Source: Nakamurella panacisegetis (GTDB taxonomy: Bacteria > Actinomycetota > Actinomycetes > Mycobacteriales > Nakamurellaceae). From it: a stretch of 64,000 nt of DNA. A model generated the notes under the pieces. That model made no database searches. It was not told where the DNA came from and saw nothing but the letters and a program-made list of their open reading frames with translations. The position numbers were made by a program, and so were the translations under genes. The DNA lies in contig NZ_LT629710.1 in NCBI RefSeq assembly GCF_900104535.1, forward strand, positions 1,860,001-1,924,000, read 5' to 3'. Each line of letters opens with the position of its first letter. Positions within the stretch are counted from its first letter, which is position 1. Below, piece after piece: positions 37,801 to 47,000 of the stretch.

Positions 37801-40421
37801 GGGGCGACAACGACATGGCCAACTTCGTGGTCCCGACCGGCACCACGCCGCCGACCAACTGCGTCTCCGGTGACCCTTTGTGCACCGACCACAAGATCCC
37901 GCAGGTGTCGGTGACCAAGTCGTCCAACCCGGTCGACGGTGCCAACGTCTCCTCCGGTGATGCCATCGCCTACACGCTGACGTTCCAGAACACCGGCGCG
38001 GCGGCCGGCAACCTGGACTACGTCGACAACCTCACCGACGTGCTCGATGACGCGAGCATCACCGGCACGCCAGTGGCCTCGAGTGGGAACGTGACGGTGG
38101 GTGCGGTCTCCGGCGGTCGGTTGCCGATCACCGGGACCATCCCGGCCGGGGCGACCTACACCGTGACGTACACGGTGACGGTGAAGCCGTTCGCGCAGCA
38201 GGGCAACCACGTGCTGCTCAACTACGTCGCCCCGCCCGGAACGCAACCGCCCTCTGCAGGCACTTGCGTCGCGGACCCGACTTGTGTGACGCACCCGATC
38301 CCGCACCTGTCGATCGTCAAGACCGCGTCGACGACGGATCGCCCGGCACCGGGAGACAAGGTGACCTACACGGTGACGGTGACCAACGACGGGTCGGTCG
38401 ACTACACCGCAGGTAGCCCGGCGACGATGACCGACGACCTGACCAAGGTGCTCGATGACGCCACCTACGACAGCGACGCCGCCGCCACTTCGGGCAGCAC
38501 GCCGTCGGTCAGCGGCAACACGCTGACCTGGTCCGGTCCGTTGGCAGTGACCCAGGCGGTGACGATCACCTACTCGGTGACCTACCACGGCACCGGCGAC
38601 ACGATCATGACCAACACCGCGTGCGTGCCTAAGCAGGGGCAGGATCCGAACTGTGACACGGTGTCGGTACCGGCGGCCTTGATCACCGCGTCCAAGGCGG
38701 TGGCCCCGGCGAACGGGTCCACCGTGGTCGCCGGGCAGGTCCTGACCTACACGCTGACCTTCGCCAACACCGGTGAGGGGGCCGGCAGCATCAGCTACAC
38801 CGACGACCTGTCCAAAGTTCTCGACGACGCCAGCCTGACCAGCGGCCCAACTGCGTCCAACGCAGCGCTGACGGTGGGCTCGGTGACTACCGGGAAGTTC
38901 CAGGTCTTCGGTGTGGTGCCCGGTAAGACCAGCTACACGGTCACCTACACCGTGACGGTGAAGCCGGACGGGCAGCGCGGCGACAACGCGTTGGACAACT
39001 TCCTGTTCCCGACCGGCACCACCCCGCCGGTCAGCTGCGACCCGGCCGACCCGTTGTGCACGCACAACCCGGTCTCGCAGATCGTGCCCAGCAAATCGGT
39101 CGATCCCAAGTCCGGATCGGTGGTCACCGCCGGCCAGGTGCTGACCTACACGCTGGGTTTCCACAACACGGGGGCCGTGGCTGGATCGGTGGACTACACC
39201 GACGACCTCACCGGTGTGCTCGACGACGCGACGCTGACGAGCGCGCCGGCGGCCTCGAACACACATCTGACGATCGGTGCGGTCACCGGCGGCACGTTCC
39301 AGATCACCGGGACGGTCCCGGTCGGCGCGACCTACACCGTCACCTACCGGGTGACCGTCAAACCGGACGGGCACCGCGGCAATGACACCGCCAGCAACTT
39401 CCTCACCAGGACCGGAGGAGCCCACGGCAGCACCTGCGGTCCGAAGGACCCGCTCTGCACGACCAACCCGATGCCCGACGTCATCGAGTGGAAGACCGTC
39501 GACCCGACCACCGGCACCACGGTGGACCCGGGACAGACATTGACCTACACGCTGCACTACCACAACATCGGTGCGGCAGCAGGTGCGGTCAACCGGGTCG
39601 ATGACATCACCCAACTCGTCGACGACGCAGCGGTGACCAGCCAGCCGGTCACCTCCAACCCGGCACTGAAGGCGACAGCGTTCGGCTCCAAGCACCGCTC
39701 CGCGATCACCGGCACGCTCGCCGCCGGTCAGACGGTGACGATCACCTACCGCGTGAAGGTCGCCAATCCCGACCACGGCGACGGCCAGCTCGCGAACTTC
39801 CTGCTCAAGCCGACCGACCCGCCCTCCAGCTCACCCAAGTGCACCCCGGCCGATCCGCAGCATCCGACCTGCACGGTCAACCCGGTCAACCGACCCGGCA
39901 CCCCGCACCCGGGGATCAGCCTGCTGAAAACCGCTGACAAGAGCGTCATCGACCAGGTCGGAGAACTGGTCACCTACAGCTTCAAGATCACCAACACCGG
40001 CAACATCACCCTGCACAACACCGCCGTCCAGGAAGGAACATTCACCGGCACCGGACAACTGTCCGCGATCAGCTGCCCGGCCGCCGCCGCATCATTGGCT
40101 CCCAGCGCCAGCGTCACCTGCACCGCGACCTACGTCGCCACCCAAGCCGACGTCGACGCCGGAACCATCAACAACACCGCCGCCGCCACCGGCACCCCCA
40201 CCGGCGGCACTGCACTCATCTCCAACCCCTCCAAAGTCGTCGTCCTCGCCGACACTCAACAAACCCCGCCCCCACCTACGGTCATCGACACCGGCAACGC
40301 CGGCGACGGCACCGGACCCAACACCGGCATGATCATCACCGGGATCACCATCCTGGCGCTGGTGATGCTCGGCGGCGCCGCGTGGATCATCACTACCCGA
40401 CGAACCCGTCGGAAGGTCTGA
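34893..40421 (+). CDS. DUF11-repeat surface protein 2 with Cys-paired propeller-like head
   Basis: This 1,842-aa secreted protein starts at TTG 34893, where GAGGAG lies 7 nt upstream. The signal peptide ends near TVAMA. Residues about 200-570 form a non-repetitive domain with recurrent short units carrying cysteine pairs (FCSTLTNQVCPG, LTCYDTATSAVCPG, MQCLDLIANVSCG), suggestive of a disulfide-stabilised beta-propeller. Seven DUF11-type repeats with TDDLTKVLDDATxxS follow, most ending in a C-x5-C pair. A final repeat with [13 protein letters not shown] leads to VIDTG (40281-40295), a Gly-rich spacer, a membrane helix and RRTRRKV. A class F-like sortase gene lies directly downstream. Predicted adhesin. 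Confidence 0.85.
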   Translation: MFNRAATRSSGHVMSGRRARSAGRLRRLRAAGVLLTVVALLSPFAGTTVAMAVPATTTAKHDVVANRTGSPTPTAAKQDRRANRAGSPAPTKARPLAGVAAPAASTATSDFSKTATNLQNNSRANSATGAQGTAQPGDTVRWALVYQNKTGADATVSVNDQITGGQTYVLNSLQTSPNFIGNVTGNTVSATGTVLSTATSGRSPTFNAAAVNFSTPGGDGYSVEGFGNSIYTVFHHNNSPTAVFCSTLTNQVCPGWPGFSTFVDPTAGTPIGQGTAGVYTTALTNGSFIENGRLYWPVSQNGANGVDPFGMQCLDLIANVSCGYNQLGTTTVPGYPLSGDGIAASDGNYYYLDLNGFLQCVSPTGTSCGAVNVAGGAPIAVAGSREVGTYGRYVYASYRGSIDSLEHLTCYDTATSAVCPGFPATVGTPGPNYDSEVFPVVSPAGTLLGACAVYNSACFDTAGNAIGNPWAGTSYSFSPLNNNGFGTGVLVGTKYYTGNGDQVDCYDFAQPLVGGKVQPCAAFTTNPPDLRSYTVRALQNLPGCMASNGDGAQISVFNAATGAPCSTASQSVKLTPTDSYCDGRSAHVQSWETVTLPGLDGSQYAGATLTLFGADGNPLPAWTNVPFPASGAQTIDISSIPVTGNTATLTAQVNIAAVSDTAAVDASRITVAWQGDPVQIACYETVIAPVACLQSSVVSNTATAVTTAGTITDGPAGNSTGPAIFNVAPSAAQCMLHVLKTGAPDPAKPGTTVTYTITVHNTGTMDYTAGDPARFTDDITDVLKDSAYNAASLTSTPGTTASYDPTSNVISWSGPLAADATATITYTVTVDSPDTGDHSMFNRVVTPSGTPANCAANSTDPDCASLVQVPDLKVSKAANPADGSAVVAGQVVTYTLTFQNIGKGTAAVDWTDDLTKVLDDATVTSAPAASNANLTVGAVTAGTFAVTGSVPAGATYTVSYQVTVKPDGQRGDNDMANFVVPTGTTPPTNCVSGDPLCTDHKIPQVSVTKSSNPVDGANVSSGDAIAYTLTFQNTGAAAGNLDYVDNLTDVLDDASITGTPVASSGNVTVGAVSGGRLPITGTIPAGATYTVTYTVTVKPFAQQGNHVLLNYVAPPGTQPPSAGTCVADPTCVTHPIPHLSIVKTASTTDRPAPGDKVTYTVTVTNDGSVDYTAGSPATMTDDLTKVLDDATYDSDAAATSGSTPSVSGNTLTWSGPLAVTQAVTITYSVTYHGTGDTIMTNTACVPKQGQDPNCDTVSVPAALITASKAVAPANGSTVVAGQVLTYTLTFANTGEGAGSISYTDDLSKVLDDASLTSGPTASNAALTVGSVTTGKFQVFGVVPGKTSYTVTYTVTVKPDGQRGDNALDNFLFPTGTTPPVSCDPADPLCTHNPVSQIVPSKSVDPKSGSVVTAGQVLTYTLGFHNTGAVAGSVDYTDDLTGVLDDATLTSAPAASNTHLTIGAVTGGTFQITGTVPVGATYTVTYRVTVKPDGHRGNDTASNFLTRTGGAHGSTCGPKDPLCTTNPMPDVIEWKTVDPTTGTTVDPGQTLTYTLHYHNIGAAAGAVNRVDDITQLVDDAAVTSQPVTSNPALKATAFGSKHRSAITGTLAAGQTVTITYRVKVANPDHGDGQLANFLLKPTDPPSSSPKCTPADPQHPTCTVNPVNRPGTPHPGISLLKTADKSVIDQVGELVTYSFKITNTGNITLHNTAVQEGTFTGTGQLSAISCPAAAASLAPSASVTCTATYVATQADVDAGTINNTAAATGTPTGGTALISNPSKVVVLADTQQTPPPPTVIDTGNAGDGTGPNTGMIITGITILALVMLGGAAWIITTRRTRRKV

Positions 40422-40450
40422 CGCCAACATCGATTGACGCGACACCCGTT

Positions 40451-40483
40451 GGGCCCGAAGGTTGAAATCAAACCTTCGGGCCC
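40451..40483 (+). terminator. Strong hairpin between surface protein 2 and its sortase
   Basis: GGGCCCGAAGGTT pairs perfectly with AACCTTCGGGCCC around GAAATCA (13-bp stem). No U-tract follows, and the sortase start is only 49 nt beyond, so partial read-through is likely. Confidence 0.75.
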
Positions 40484-40531
40484 ACCGGCCTTTCGGCCCC
40501 CAGTACGGCTCCGATCAAAGCGAAGGCGACA

Positions 40532-41341
40532 GTGTCGATGATCTCCCCCTCAGCAGCGATGCCGGCCAAGGCCGCGTCGGGTCGACGTCCACGCCGGCGA
40601 CGGTGGCTGCCGTGGCTGATCGCCTCGCTGATGATCGCAGCGACCGGTGTGGCCACAGCTCTGATCGTGGCTGGGTCCAGATCGGTTCCACCGCCGCCGG
40701 CCCCTGTGCCGCAGCATCCGTTCACCGCAGCGGTTCCGCCGGCGGCACTGTTGCCCGGGGATGTGCTGCCGCCGGCGACCGGTCCGGTCGGCGGCAGCGC
40801 AGGCAACAACGGATCCGACGGTGGGGGCCGGCCCAGTGGCAGTGGCACCGCACCGCCCCGGCACGTCGGGCCGTGGACTTTCGACGGCGCGAACCGGCTG
40901 TTCGTGCAGTCACTGGGCATCGACGCGCCGGTGCTGCCGGTCGGCACCGACCGCGGCGGCCTGATCATCCCCGGCGACGTGCGGCAGGTAGGCAGGTGGA
41001 GCGGCGGCGCGGACATCGATGATCAGCACGGAACGGTGCTGATCGCCGGCCATGTCAACTTCGTCGGGCAAGGCGAGGGGGCCCTGTACAACCTCTACAC
41101 CGTGCAGCCAGGAGCTATCGTGGTGACCACCGACAGCAAAGGCGTGCGTATCTCCTGGCGGGTGATCGCGCTGGACTCGATTGACAAGAAGGCTCTGCCC
41201 GCCGGCATCTTCACCCGCACCGGCCCGCGACGGTTGGTCCTGGTCACCTGCGGCGGGAACCTGCTGCACGTCGACGGGCTCAACGGCGGCTACAACACCT
41301 ACCAGAACAACACACTCGCCTACGCCGTCCCTGCGGGCTGA
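40532..41341 (+). CDS. Class F-like sortase (transpeptidase)
   Basis: This 269-aa membrane-anchored enzyme has a basic N-terminus, a helix at about residues 27-48 and a Pro/Gly-rich linker. The sortase barrel follows, with catalytic His174 in IAGHVNF and Cys240 in VLVTCGG. The TCGG sequence and short C-terminus match class F rather than class E. The expected catalytic Arg after the Cys is not obvious: the end reads TYQNNTLAYAVPAG. GTG 40532 has AAGG 6 nt upstream; ATG 40538 is the alternative. Its neighbour ends in VIDTG, its likely substrate. Confidence 0.85.
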   Translation: MSMISPSAAMPAKAASGRRPRRRRWLPWLIASLMIAATGVATALIVAGSRSVPPPPAPVPQHPFTAAVPPAALLPGDVLPPATGPVGGSAGNNGSDGGGRPSGSGTAPPRHVGPWTFDGANRLFVQSLGIDAPVLPVGTDRGGLIIPGDVRQVGRWSGGADIDDQHGTVLIAGHVNFVGQGEGALYNLYTVQPGAIVVTTDSKGVRISWRVIALDSIDKKALPAGIFTRTGPRRLVLVTCGGNLLHVDGLNGGYNTYQNNTLAYAVPAG

Positions 41342-41437
41342 CCGAGCCGGCGGTGAATCCGCTGCCCATCGGCAGCACGGCCGGAGCGAACACGACGCCG
41401 AACCGGCGACCGCCGGTACAGGTGTTCATCATTGACA

Positions 41438-41457
41438 CCTGCCTTCGGGCCGGCAGG
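41438..41457. terminator. Bidirectional hairpin between sortase and lipoprotein genes
   Basis: CCTGCC and GGCAGG pair around TTCGGGCC between two convergent genes. Confidence 0.5.
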
Positions 41458-41482
41458 CCTACGGTCATGCCGACAGAACTGA

Positions 41483-42031
41483 CTAGCCGACACCCCTGAG
41501 GACGCAGAGCATCTTAGGTGGGGTGGTGAACTGCTTGGTGGCGGTCCAAGTCTTCTTTTCGCCGGGTTTGACAGTGAAGTGGGTTTGGCTGGTGTCGATG
41601 ACCGTGGCGGCGGTGGTGGTGAAGAAGACAGTGATGGTGTAAGCGATCGCCTTCTTGCCGGGGTTGGTGGCGGTGCCGGTAGCCCCCCATCCCCCGGTGA
41701 CGCTCTTGCAGCCGGTCAGGGCGACGTTGGCGCGGAGATTCGCCTTGTTGAGTGCCGAGGTGGGGATCGATGCGGCCGCGGTGACGCCCTTGGGAAGGCC
41801 GGGTGCAGAGGACTTGCCGGAGGTGGACCCCGCGGAGGCTTTCGAGGTACCTGACGCCGCACCTGAGGTCGTGGGCAGTGCGGTGGTCCCCGTCGCACCT
41901 GTAGTCGGAGAAACTGCGGTGGTGGTTGACGGCGCTGGGCCGGCGGTGGAGGTGGAGCTGCAGCCGGTCATTGACAGCCCGGCCGCAGCCAGTAGCGCGG
42001 TCACGGTCTTCTTGCTGAATACGGTGCGCAT
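41483..42031 (-). CDS. Small secreted lipoprotein with C-terminal FxLYD-like domain
   Basis: This 182-aa protein has a signal peptide ending in the lipobox LSMTGC (Cys about residue 22), a Thr/Ser-rich linker to about residue 85 and a compact C-terminal domain. The domain contains ATNPGKKAIAYTITVFFTT and FTVKPGEKKTWTATKQF, which recalls FxLYD-type extracellular domains. AAGGGA sits 8 nt upstream of the ATG. It lies directly downstream of a truncated DUF11 fragment on the same strand. Function unknown; possibly a cell-surface accessory. Confidence 0.75.
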   Translation of the reverse strand: MRTVFSKKTVTALLAAAGLSMTGCSSTSTAGPAPSTTTAVSPTTGATGTTALPTTSGAASGTSKASAGSTSGKSSAPGLPKGVTAAASIPTSALNKANLRANVALTGCKSVTGGWGATGTATNPGKKAIAYTITVFFTTTAATVIDTSQTHFTVKPGEKKTWTATKQFTTPPKMLCVLRGVG

Positions 42032-42072
42032 CTGTGTGGTCCCTTGATCGTGCTTTTGTAGTGGACGGGTCC

Positions 42073-42346
42073 TTAGCCGGCGAATTGGTTGGACCCAACT
42101 GCGACCGTGACCCCGCTGCGGGCGGCGACCGCGGCGTTGTCGACCGCGCCCGGCACAGCATCGGCGCCGGTGATGGGGCGATTCGCCGTGGTGCAGGCCA
42201 TCGACTCTCCCGCCGTCGAGATCATCCCCGGGCCGAACGCCGTCCCGGTCATCGGATCCGAGACCACAATGTTGCTGACCGCCGCCGACCCGAGGTTGCT
42301 GACCACCAACGTACCTCGGGCACCCCGACAGCGTTCCGATCGGCAC
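42073..42346 (-). pseudogene. 3'-terminal fragment of a minus-strand DUF11-type gene truncated by the IS3 element
   Basis: The minus-strand frame reads TLVVSNLGSAAVSNIVVSDP, then GESMACTTANRPITGADA and a TAA at 42073-42075. This matches the end of a DUF11-type repeat as found in the neighbouring giants. The upstream part is lost at the insertion point of the IS3 element, and no homologous frame continues beyond it. Confidence 0.65.
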
Positions 42347-42399
42347 GGTGAACCACCCCGGCATGTCCGGACACTCCTCTTGTTAGGAAAGATGGAGTC

Positions 42400-42723
42400 A
42401 TGGCGAGTACGTCGAAGCGGTACCCGGCCGAGTTGAAGGACCGGGCGGTGCGGATGGTGGCGGAGATCCGGTCCGATCATGGGTCGGAGTGGGCGGCGGT
42501 GGAGTCGGTCGCGGCGAAGTTGGGGATCGGGACTGCGCAGACGGTGCAGAACTGGGTCCGCCGCGCCGAGGTCGATGCCGGCAAACGGCCGGGGGTGTCC
42601 TCCGAGGCGGCGGAGGAGCTGCGGAAGTTGCGGGCGGAGAACCGAGAGTTGAAGCGGGCCAACGAGATATTGAAGTCGGCGTCAACTTTTTTCGCGGCGG
42701 AGCTCGACCGCCGACAGAAGTGA
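42400..42723 (+). CDS. IS3 transposase OrfA (helix-turn-helix subunit)
   Basis: This 107-aa protein carries a HTH (WAAVESVAAKLGIGTAQTVQNW) and a leucine-zipper-like tail RKLRAENRELKRANEILKSA; it binds the IS ends. It overlaps OrfB, and a T TTT TTC slippery heptamer at 42687-42693 permits -1 frameshifting to the OrfAB transposase. Confidence 0.93.
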   Translation: MASTSKRYPAELKDRAVRMVAEIRSDHGSEWAAVESVAAKLGIGTAQTVQNWVRRAEVDAGKRPGVSSEAAEELRKLRAENRELKRANEILKSASTFFAAELDRRQK

Positions 42724-43649
42724 TCATCAGCTACATCGATCAGCACAAGGCGGAATACGGCGTCGGGACGATCTGCCGGGTGCTCACCGAGCACGGCTGC
42801 AAGATCGCGTCGTCCACCTACTACGACCGCACCCACCAGCAGCCCTCCGCCCGCGCTGTCCGGGACGAGGCGCTGTCCGCGCAGGTCAGTGCGGTGCATG
42901 CGGAGAACTACGGCGTCTACGGGGCGCGGAAGGTGTGGTTGACGCTGAACCGGGAGGGCACCGCGGTGGCCCGGTGCACGGTGGAGCGGCTGATGCGCCG
43001 GCTCGGTCTGGTCGGGGCTCGTCGGGGCAAGGTCAAACGCACCACTATCGCCGACCCGCAAGCGCAACGGGCCAGTGATCTGGTGGATCGTCATTTCGAC
43101 CCGGAGGCGCCAGATCGCCTATGGGTGGCCGACTTCACGTATGTTTCGACGTGGTCCGGGTGGGTGTACGTGGCGTTCGTGATCGATGCCTACTCCCGTC
43201 GGATCGTGGGGTGGCGATCGGCGACCACGATGACCGCGCAACTCGTCCTGGACGCCATCGAGCACGCGATCTGGACCCGGCAACGTGAAGGGGTGCAGGA
43301 CCTTTCGGGGCTGATTCACCACAACGACCGCGGATCTCAATATACGTCTGTGGCGTTCACCGAGCGGCTGGCCGACGCCGGCATCGACGCCTCCGTTGGT
43401 CGCACCGGGGACAGTTTCGACAATGCTCTGGCCGAGACGATCAACGGGCTCTACAAGACCGAGCTGATCAAGCCCCGCGGCCCGTGGCGGACCGTCGAGC
43501 AGGTCGAAGTCGCCACCCTGGAATGGGTCGACTGGTTCAACCACCGCCGCCTGTACGAGCACAACGGCGACCTCCCACCGGTCGAACTCGAGCAGGCCCA
43601 CTACGCTCAAATCAGAGCCCAGCAAACCGCTGCGCTCTCAAACCCGTAG
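42690..43649 (+). CDS. IS3 transposase OrfB (DDE catalytic domain, made by -1 frameshift)
   Basis: The frame begins at the slippery site and runs to 43649 (about 319 codons). The DDE triad is visible in VADFTYV (Asp), HHNDRGSQY (Asp) and NALAETINGLYKTE (Glu). It contains the IS3-type HTH_21 segment NYGVYGARKVW. It has no start codon of its own near the frame start; GTG 42720 could allow separate expression. Confidence 0.9.
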   Translation, partial: FRGGARPPTEVIISYIDQHKAEYGVGTICRVLTEHGCKIASSTYYDRTHQQPSARAVRDEALSAQVSAVHAENYGVYGARKVWLTLNREGTAVARCTVERLMRRLGLVGARRGKVKRTTIADPQAQRASDLVDRHFDPEAPDRLWVADFTYVSTWSGWVYVAFVIDAYSRRIVGWRSATTMTAQLVLDAIEHAIWTRQREGVQDLSGLIHHNDRGSQYTSVAFTERLADAGIDASVGRTGDSFDNALAETINGLYKTELIKPRGPWRTVEQVEVATLEWVDWFNHRRLYEHNGDLPPVELEQAHYAQIRAQQTAALSNP

Positions 43650-43675
43650 GTGTCCGGACATGCCGGGGTGGTTCA

Positions 43676-44052
43676 CGGTGGAGTGAAGCGGCCCCTCGCA
43701 GATTTGTACCGGACCGGGTGAATCGCCAGCGATCTACCGAAGGCCGCACGTTAGGAGGATCTGCGCATCACTCTAAAACACAGACGGGGCCTCTGTGTGT
43801 CAATCGTGTGCTCTGGGGGTTAGGCCAATCGGGTAATTGACGAAGTCCCGCTGAAATGCACTCCCCCTCATGTGATGCGTCGGGCGTCACATATCTCGAT
43901 GTGGAGTGACTGGCCTTTGGGGATGGTTGATGGGCGGCTTCGTGTGGTGGGTGTCGCATTTCCTCCATTTGCGGTAAAGATTCAGTTGATCACCCTTCGG
44001 TTGACGCTATGGGGTGTGCTGTCATCAGACTCCGAGCATTGGGAGCATTGGT
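43676..44052. other. Leader region of surface protein 3
   Basis: No gene visible. It contains a hairpin ACACAGA/TCTGTGT (43778-43798) and AT-richer sequence. The promoter of the giant gene is expected here but no clear -35/-10 pair was found. Confidence 0.5.
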
Positions 44053-47000
44053 ATGTCTCGTCGCCCCGTGTCAGCTTCTCCGGTTCCAACGAGCCCGCGG
44101 CTGACGCGGGGAGGCAGGTACGAGGGTGGCTCCCATCGGTGGCGCAAGGCCGGAGTGTTGGCCACCGTGATCGCTCTGGCGTCGGTGTTCGCCAGTACGA
44201 CGGTGGCCTCGGCTGCCACCGTGGCGGTGCACGAGATCACCGCCAACTGGGCCGACTCCCCGGCACCGACCAACGCGCCATACGGGGTGACGCGGACCGC
44301 GGAGTTCCACGTCAACACCAACGACGCCAGCGACCCGTTCGCGAACAGCCCGGTCAGCAACGTCCGCGCCACGCTGACCGCGACCAACGGGGTGTTTGTC
44401 AGTATCCCGTCGGTGTGCAAGACCAAGGGCGTGACACCGCCGTCGGCGATCAGCGCTAACGGCACCCAGTTGCTGTGCAACCTCGGCACTGTCACGGAGG
44501 GCACCGCGAGCGTCATCCAGGCACCGGTCAAGGCAAATGGCGCGGTCGGGTCCAATCTGTCGGTTTCGGGGACCGTGACGTCGGACTCCGCTGTCGCGCC
44601 GGCGGGGCCGACGGCGACGCCGCCTCTGAAGATCACCGGCAGCCACGGTATGGACCTGATCATCAGCGCCCCGGGCTCGGGCTACCAGCAGGTGACCCAA
44701 CCGAGCCGCTCGGGCGGAACCCGCCAAACGGTCATCGTCGACTACGGCGTCTCGATGACGGCCGGCAGCATTCCGGGCCCGTCGACCTACACGTTCACCG
44801 TCGACCTCGCGGTCACTCCGGCCGGTCAGCTGCCTGGCCTGCAGTGGGAGGGTTGCGCGCCGGTCGGCAACTCGGCGCAGGCCATCGGAATCCCCTTCTC
44901 CGACCCGACCTTCACCAACCGCACGAATGCGCCGACCTGCACGATCACCGGTAGCGGCACGCACTACACGGTCGCTGTGAGCGGCCTGGACTACTCGCTC
45001 CAGAACGTGCCGTCCAAAGACAGCCTCGGCAACGCCATCCCGTCCACCACCAACTTCGTAGCCTCCGGCAAGCTCACCTTCAGCTACACCAGCCCGATCA
45101 CGACGAACACCGGGGTGACCTTTACTGCGACACCGACCCCGTTCACCTTCAGTGATGGTGTCACACAGCCGGAGACGAATGCCGGCAACGACGTCTCGGG
45201 CACGACCCTCATTGTTCCGGGCATATTCTCGGAGAGCTGGCAGGGTGGCCCGACGGTGGGTCGCTCCCCGTGGGACGCGAACCTGTGGGCCGCTCCCGGC
45301 ACTGCCCAGGACAAGGTCTTCCCGTGGCCCGCGGCGGGAACGTCGACCAATCCGGGCCCCTACACCATCTATGATCAGCCGCTGGTGGCCCAAGCGGACA
45401 GTGTGGCCTGGTCTGGCTACGCCGGGCCGGGTGGCGCGGACTTGGCCGGCGAGTGCACGATGTTCCAGAACCCAGCCGCCTTCACCCCGCGATACACGGA
45501 CGCCCTCGCGGCCGACGGTAACTCCTATACCAGGATCACCACGGCCCACATCTGGTACCGCACGGATGCGCTCAACACGAAGACCGAGACCTGTGGCGAG
45601 CCGGTCGGCGTCGCGGGCAGCCCGTGGATCGCCGCGCCCTTTCCCGCCGGCTGCGCCAGCCAGACGGCGAACATCTCCCCGGCGTATTCCGATGATCAGT
45701 GCCTCATCAACCTCCCCGCCGGGGTGACGGCCGTGAAGATGACCTGGGATCCGGCGGTGGACACGCAGGTCCACCACTTCCTGCGGGTCTGGGGCTACGT
45801 CCCGCCGACCGCGCCGATCAACGCGGAGTCCTGGGCGGTGGGAACTTTCAACGGGCCCTTCAACACCGCGACGACGTTCCCGGGCTATCCGAACCTGAAC
45901 AACTACACCAACATCAGCACCAACCCCAACACGATCGCCCTGATACCGGGTAGTACGTATGGCCCGAACACCAACGGGATCCGCGACGCGATGCGGATCC
46001 AGGGGCCGCAGGGTGCAATCACCAAGACCACCCCGGATACCACGGCGGCGCCGGGTGTGCCGGTGAGCTACAACCTGACGGCGGAAGCGGATCTGGCCGT
46101 GACGAGCCCGCCGAACCAGACGTTCACCGTCTCCGACACGTTGCCGACCGGGATGACGTATGTCGCTGGCTCGGGAAGCCCGACGCCGGTGATCACGGTG
46201 AACGGCTCTGGGCAGCAGGTGCTGACCTACACGTTCACGAATGTGCCGGCCAACGTTCCGCAGCCGATCACCTACGAGGCGCAGACGGCGGCGAACAGCG
46301 CCATTGCACCTGGCACCGTGTTGACCAACACGGCGGAGGTCGACGTTCCCGGCGACAACCGTCCCGCGGCGGCCAAGCAGGCGACCGCCAGTGTGACGGT
46401 GCCGAGCAACGGGGCGACCACGCTCGGTAAGTCGGTCGAGGGGAACGTGTTGTCGTTCTACGGTGACTCTTCCGCGTGGGATCTGGCCATCAACTCCCAG
46501 GACCCGATCTCGAACTCCTTCACCGACACCATCGACGTGCTGCCGAATATCGCGGACGGCCGGGGCACCAACATCGATGGCACCTACACGATCACCGGGG
46601 TGACCGCTCCGGCCGGCTCGACCATCTACTACTCGACGGCTCCGTTCGCCTCCTTGTCGAACGATCCGCGGAATGTGTCCAACGGTGGTGCCCCGGGCAG
46701 CGTCGCCGGTAACACGGTGGGCTGGTCGACCACTGCGGTGGCGCATCCGACGGCGATCCGGGTGATCGCGCCCGCGTTGGCTCCTGGTGCGACACAGAAC
46801 ATTCGGATTGCGTTCACCACTCCGGCGGGCACGTCGTGCACCAGCCCGGCGGCGTCGGATAACAAGCCGGGCCAGAAGCTGGTGAACTCCGCGAACAGCA
46901 TCGCCGGTCACACGGCTTTGCCGATGTTGTCGTCGGCGACGACGGCGATCGGTGACTGCTACGCGCTGGATTTGAAGAAGTATGTTTTGGTCAAGGGTGG

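Larger units (their letters stand above)
42349..43675 (+). mobile_element. Complete IS3-family insertion sequence (1,327 bp)
   Basis: Perfect 25-bp terminal inverted repeats occupy 42349-42373 and 43651-43675; each begins TGAACCACCCC reading inwards. A 3-bp target duplication, CGG, flanks both ends (42346-42348 and 43676-43678). Two overlapping transposase frames lie inside. Perfect ends and intact frames suggest a recent, potentially active insertion into a DUF11 gene. Confidence 0.92.

Noticed and set aside
35901-39776. 1,291-aa minus-strand open frame opposite surface protein 2
   Set aside because: Antisense shadow with R/V/G/H composition; the plus strand has clear repeats and signal peptide.
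43676-44052. Riboswitch in the leader of surface protein 3 (a GGGTGAATC segment near 43717 recalled c-di-AMP leaders)
   Set aside because: The other conserved elements of that class were not found; only a short hairpin is present.
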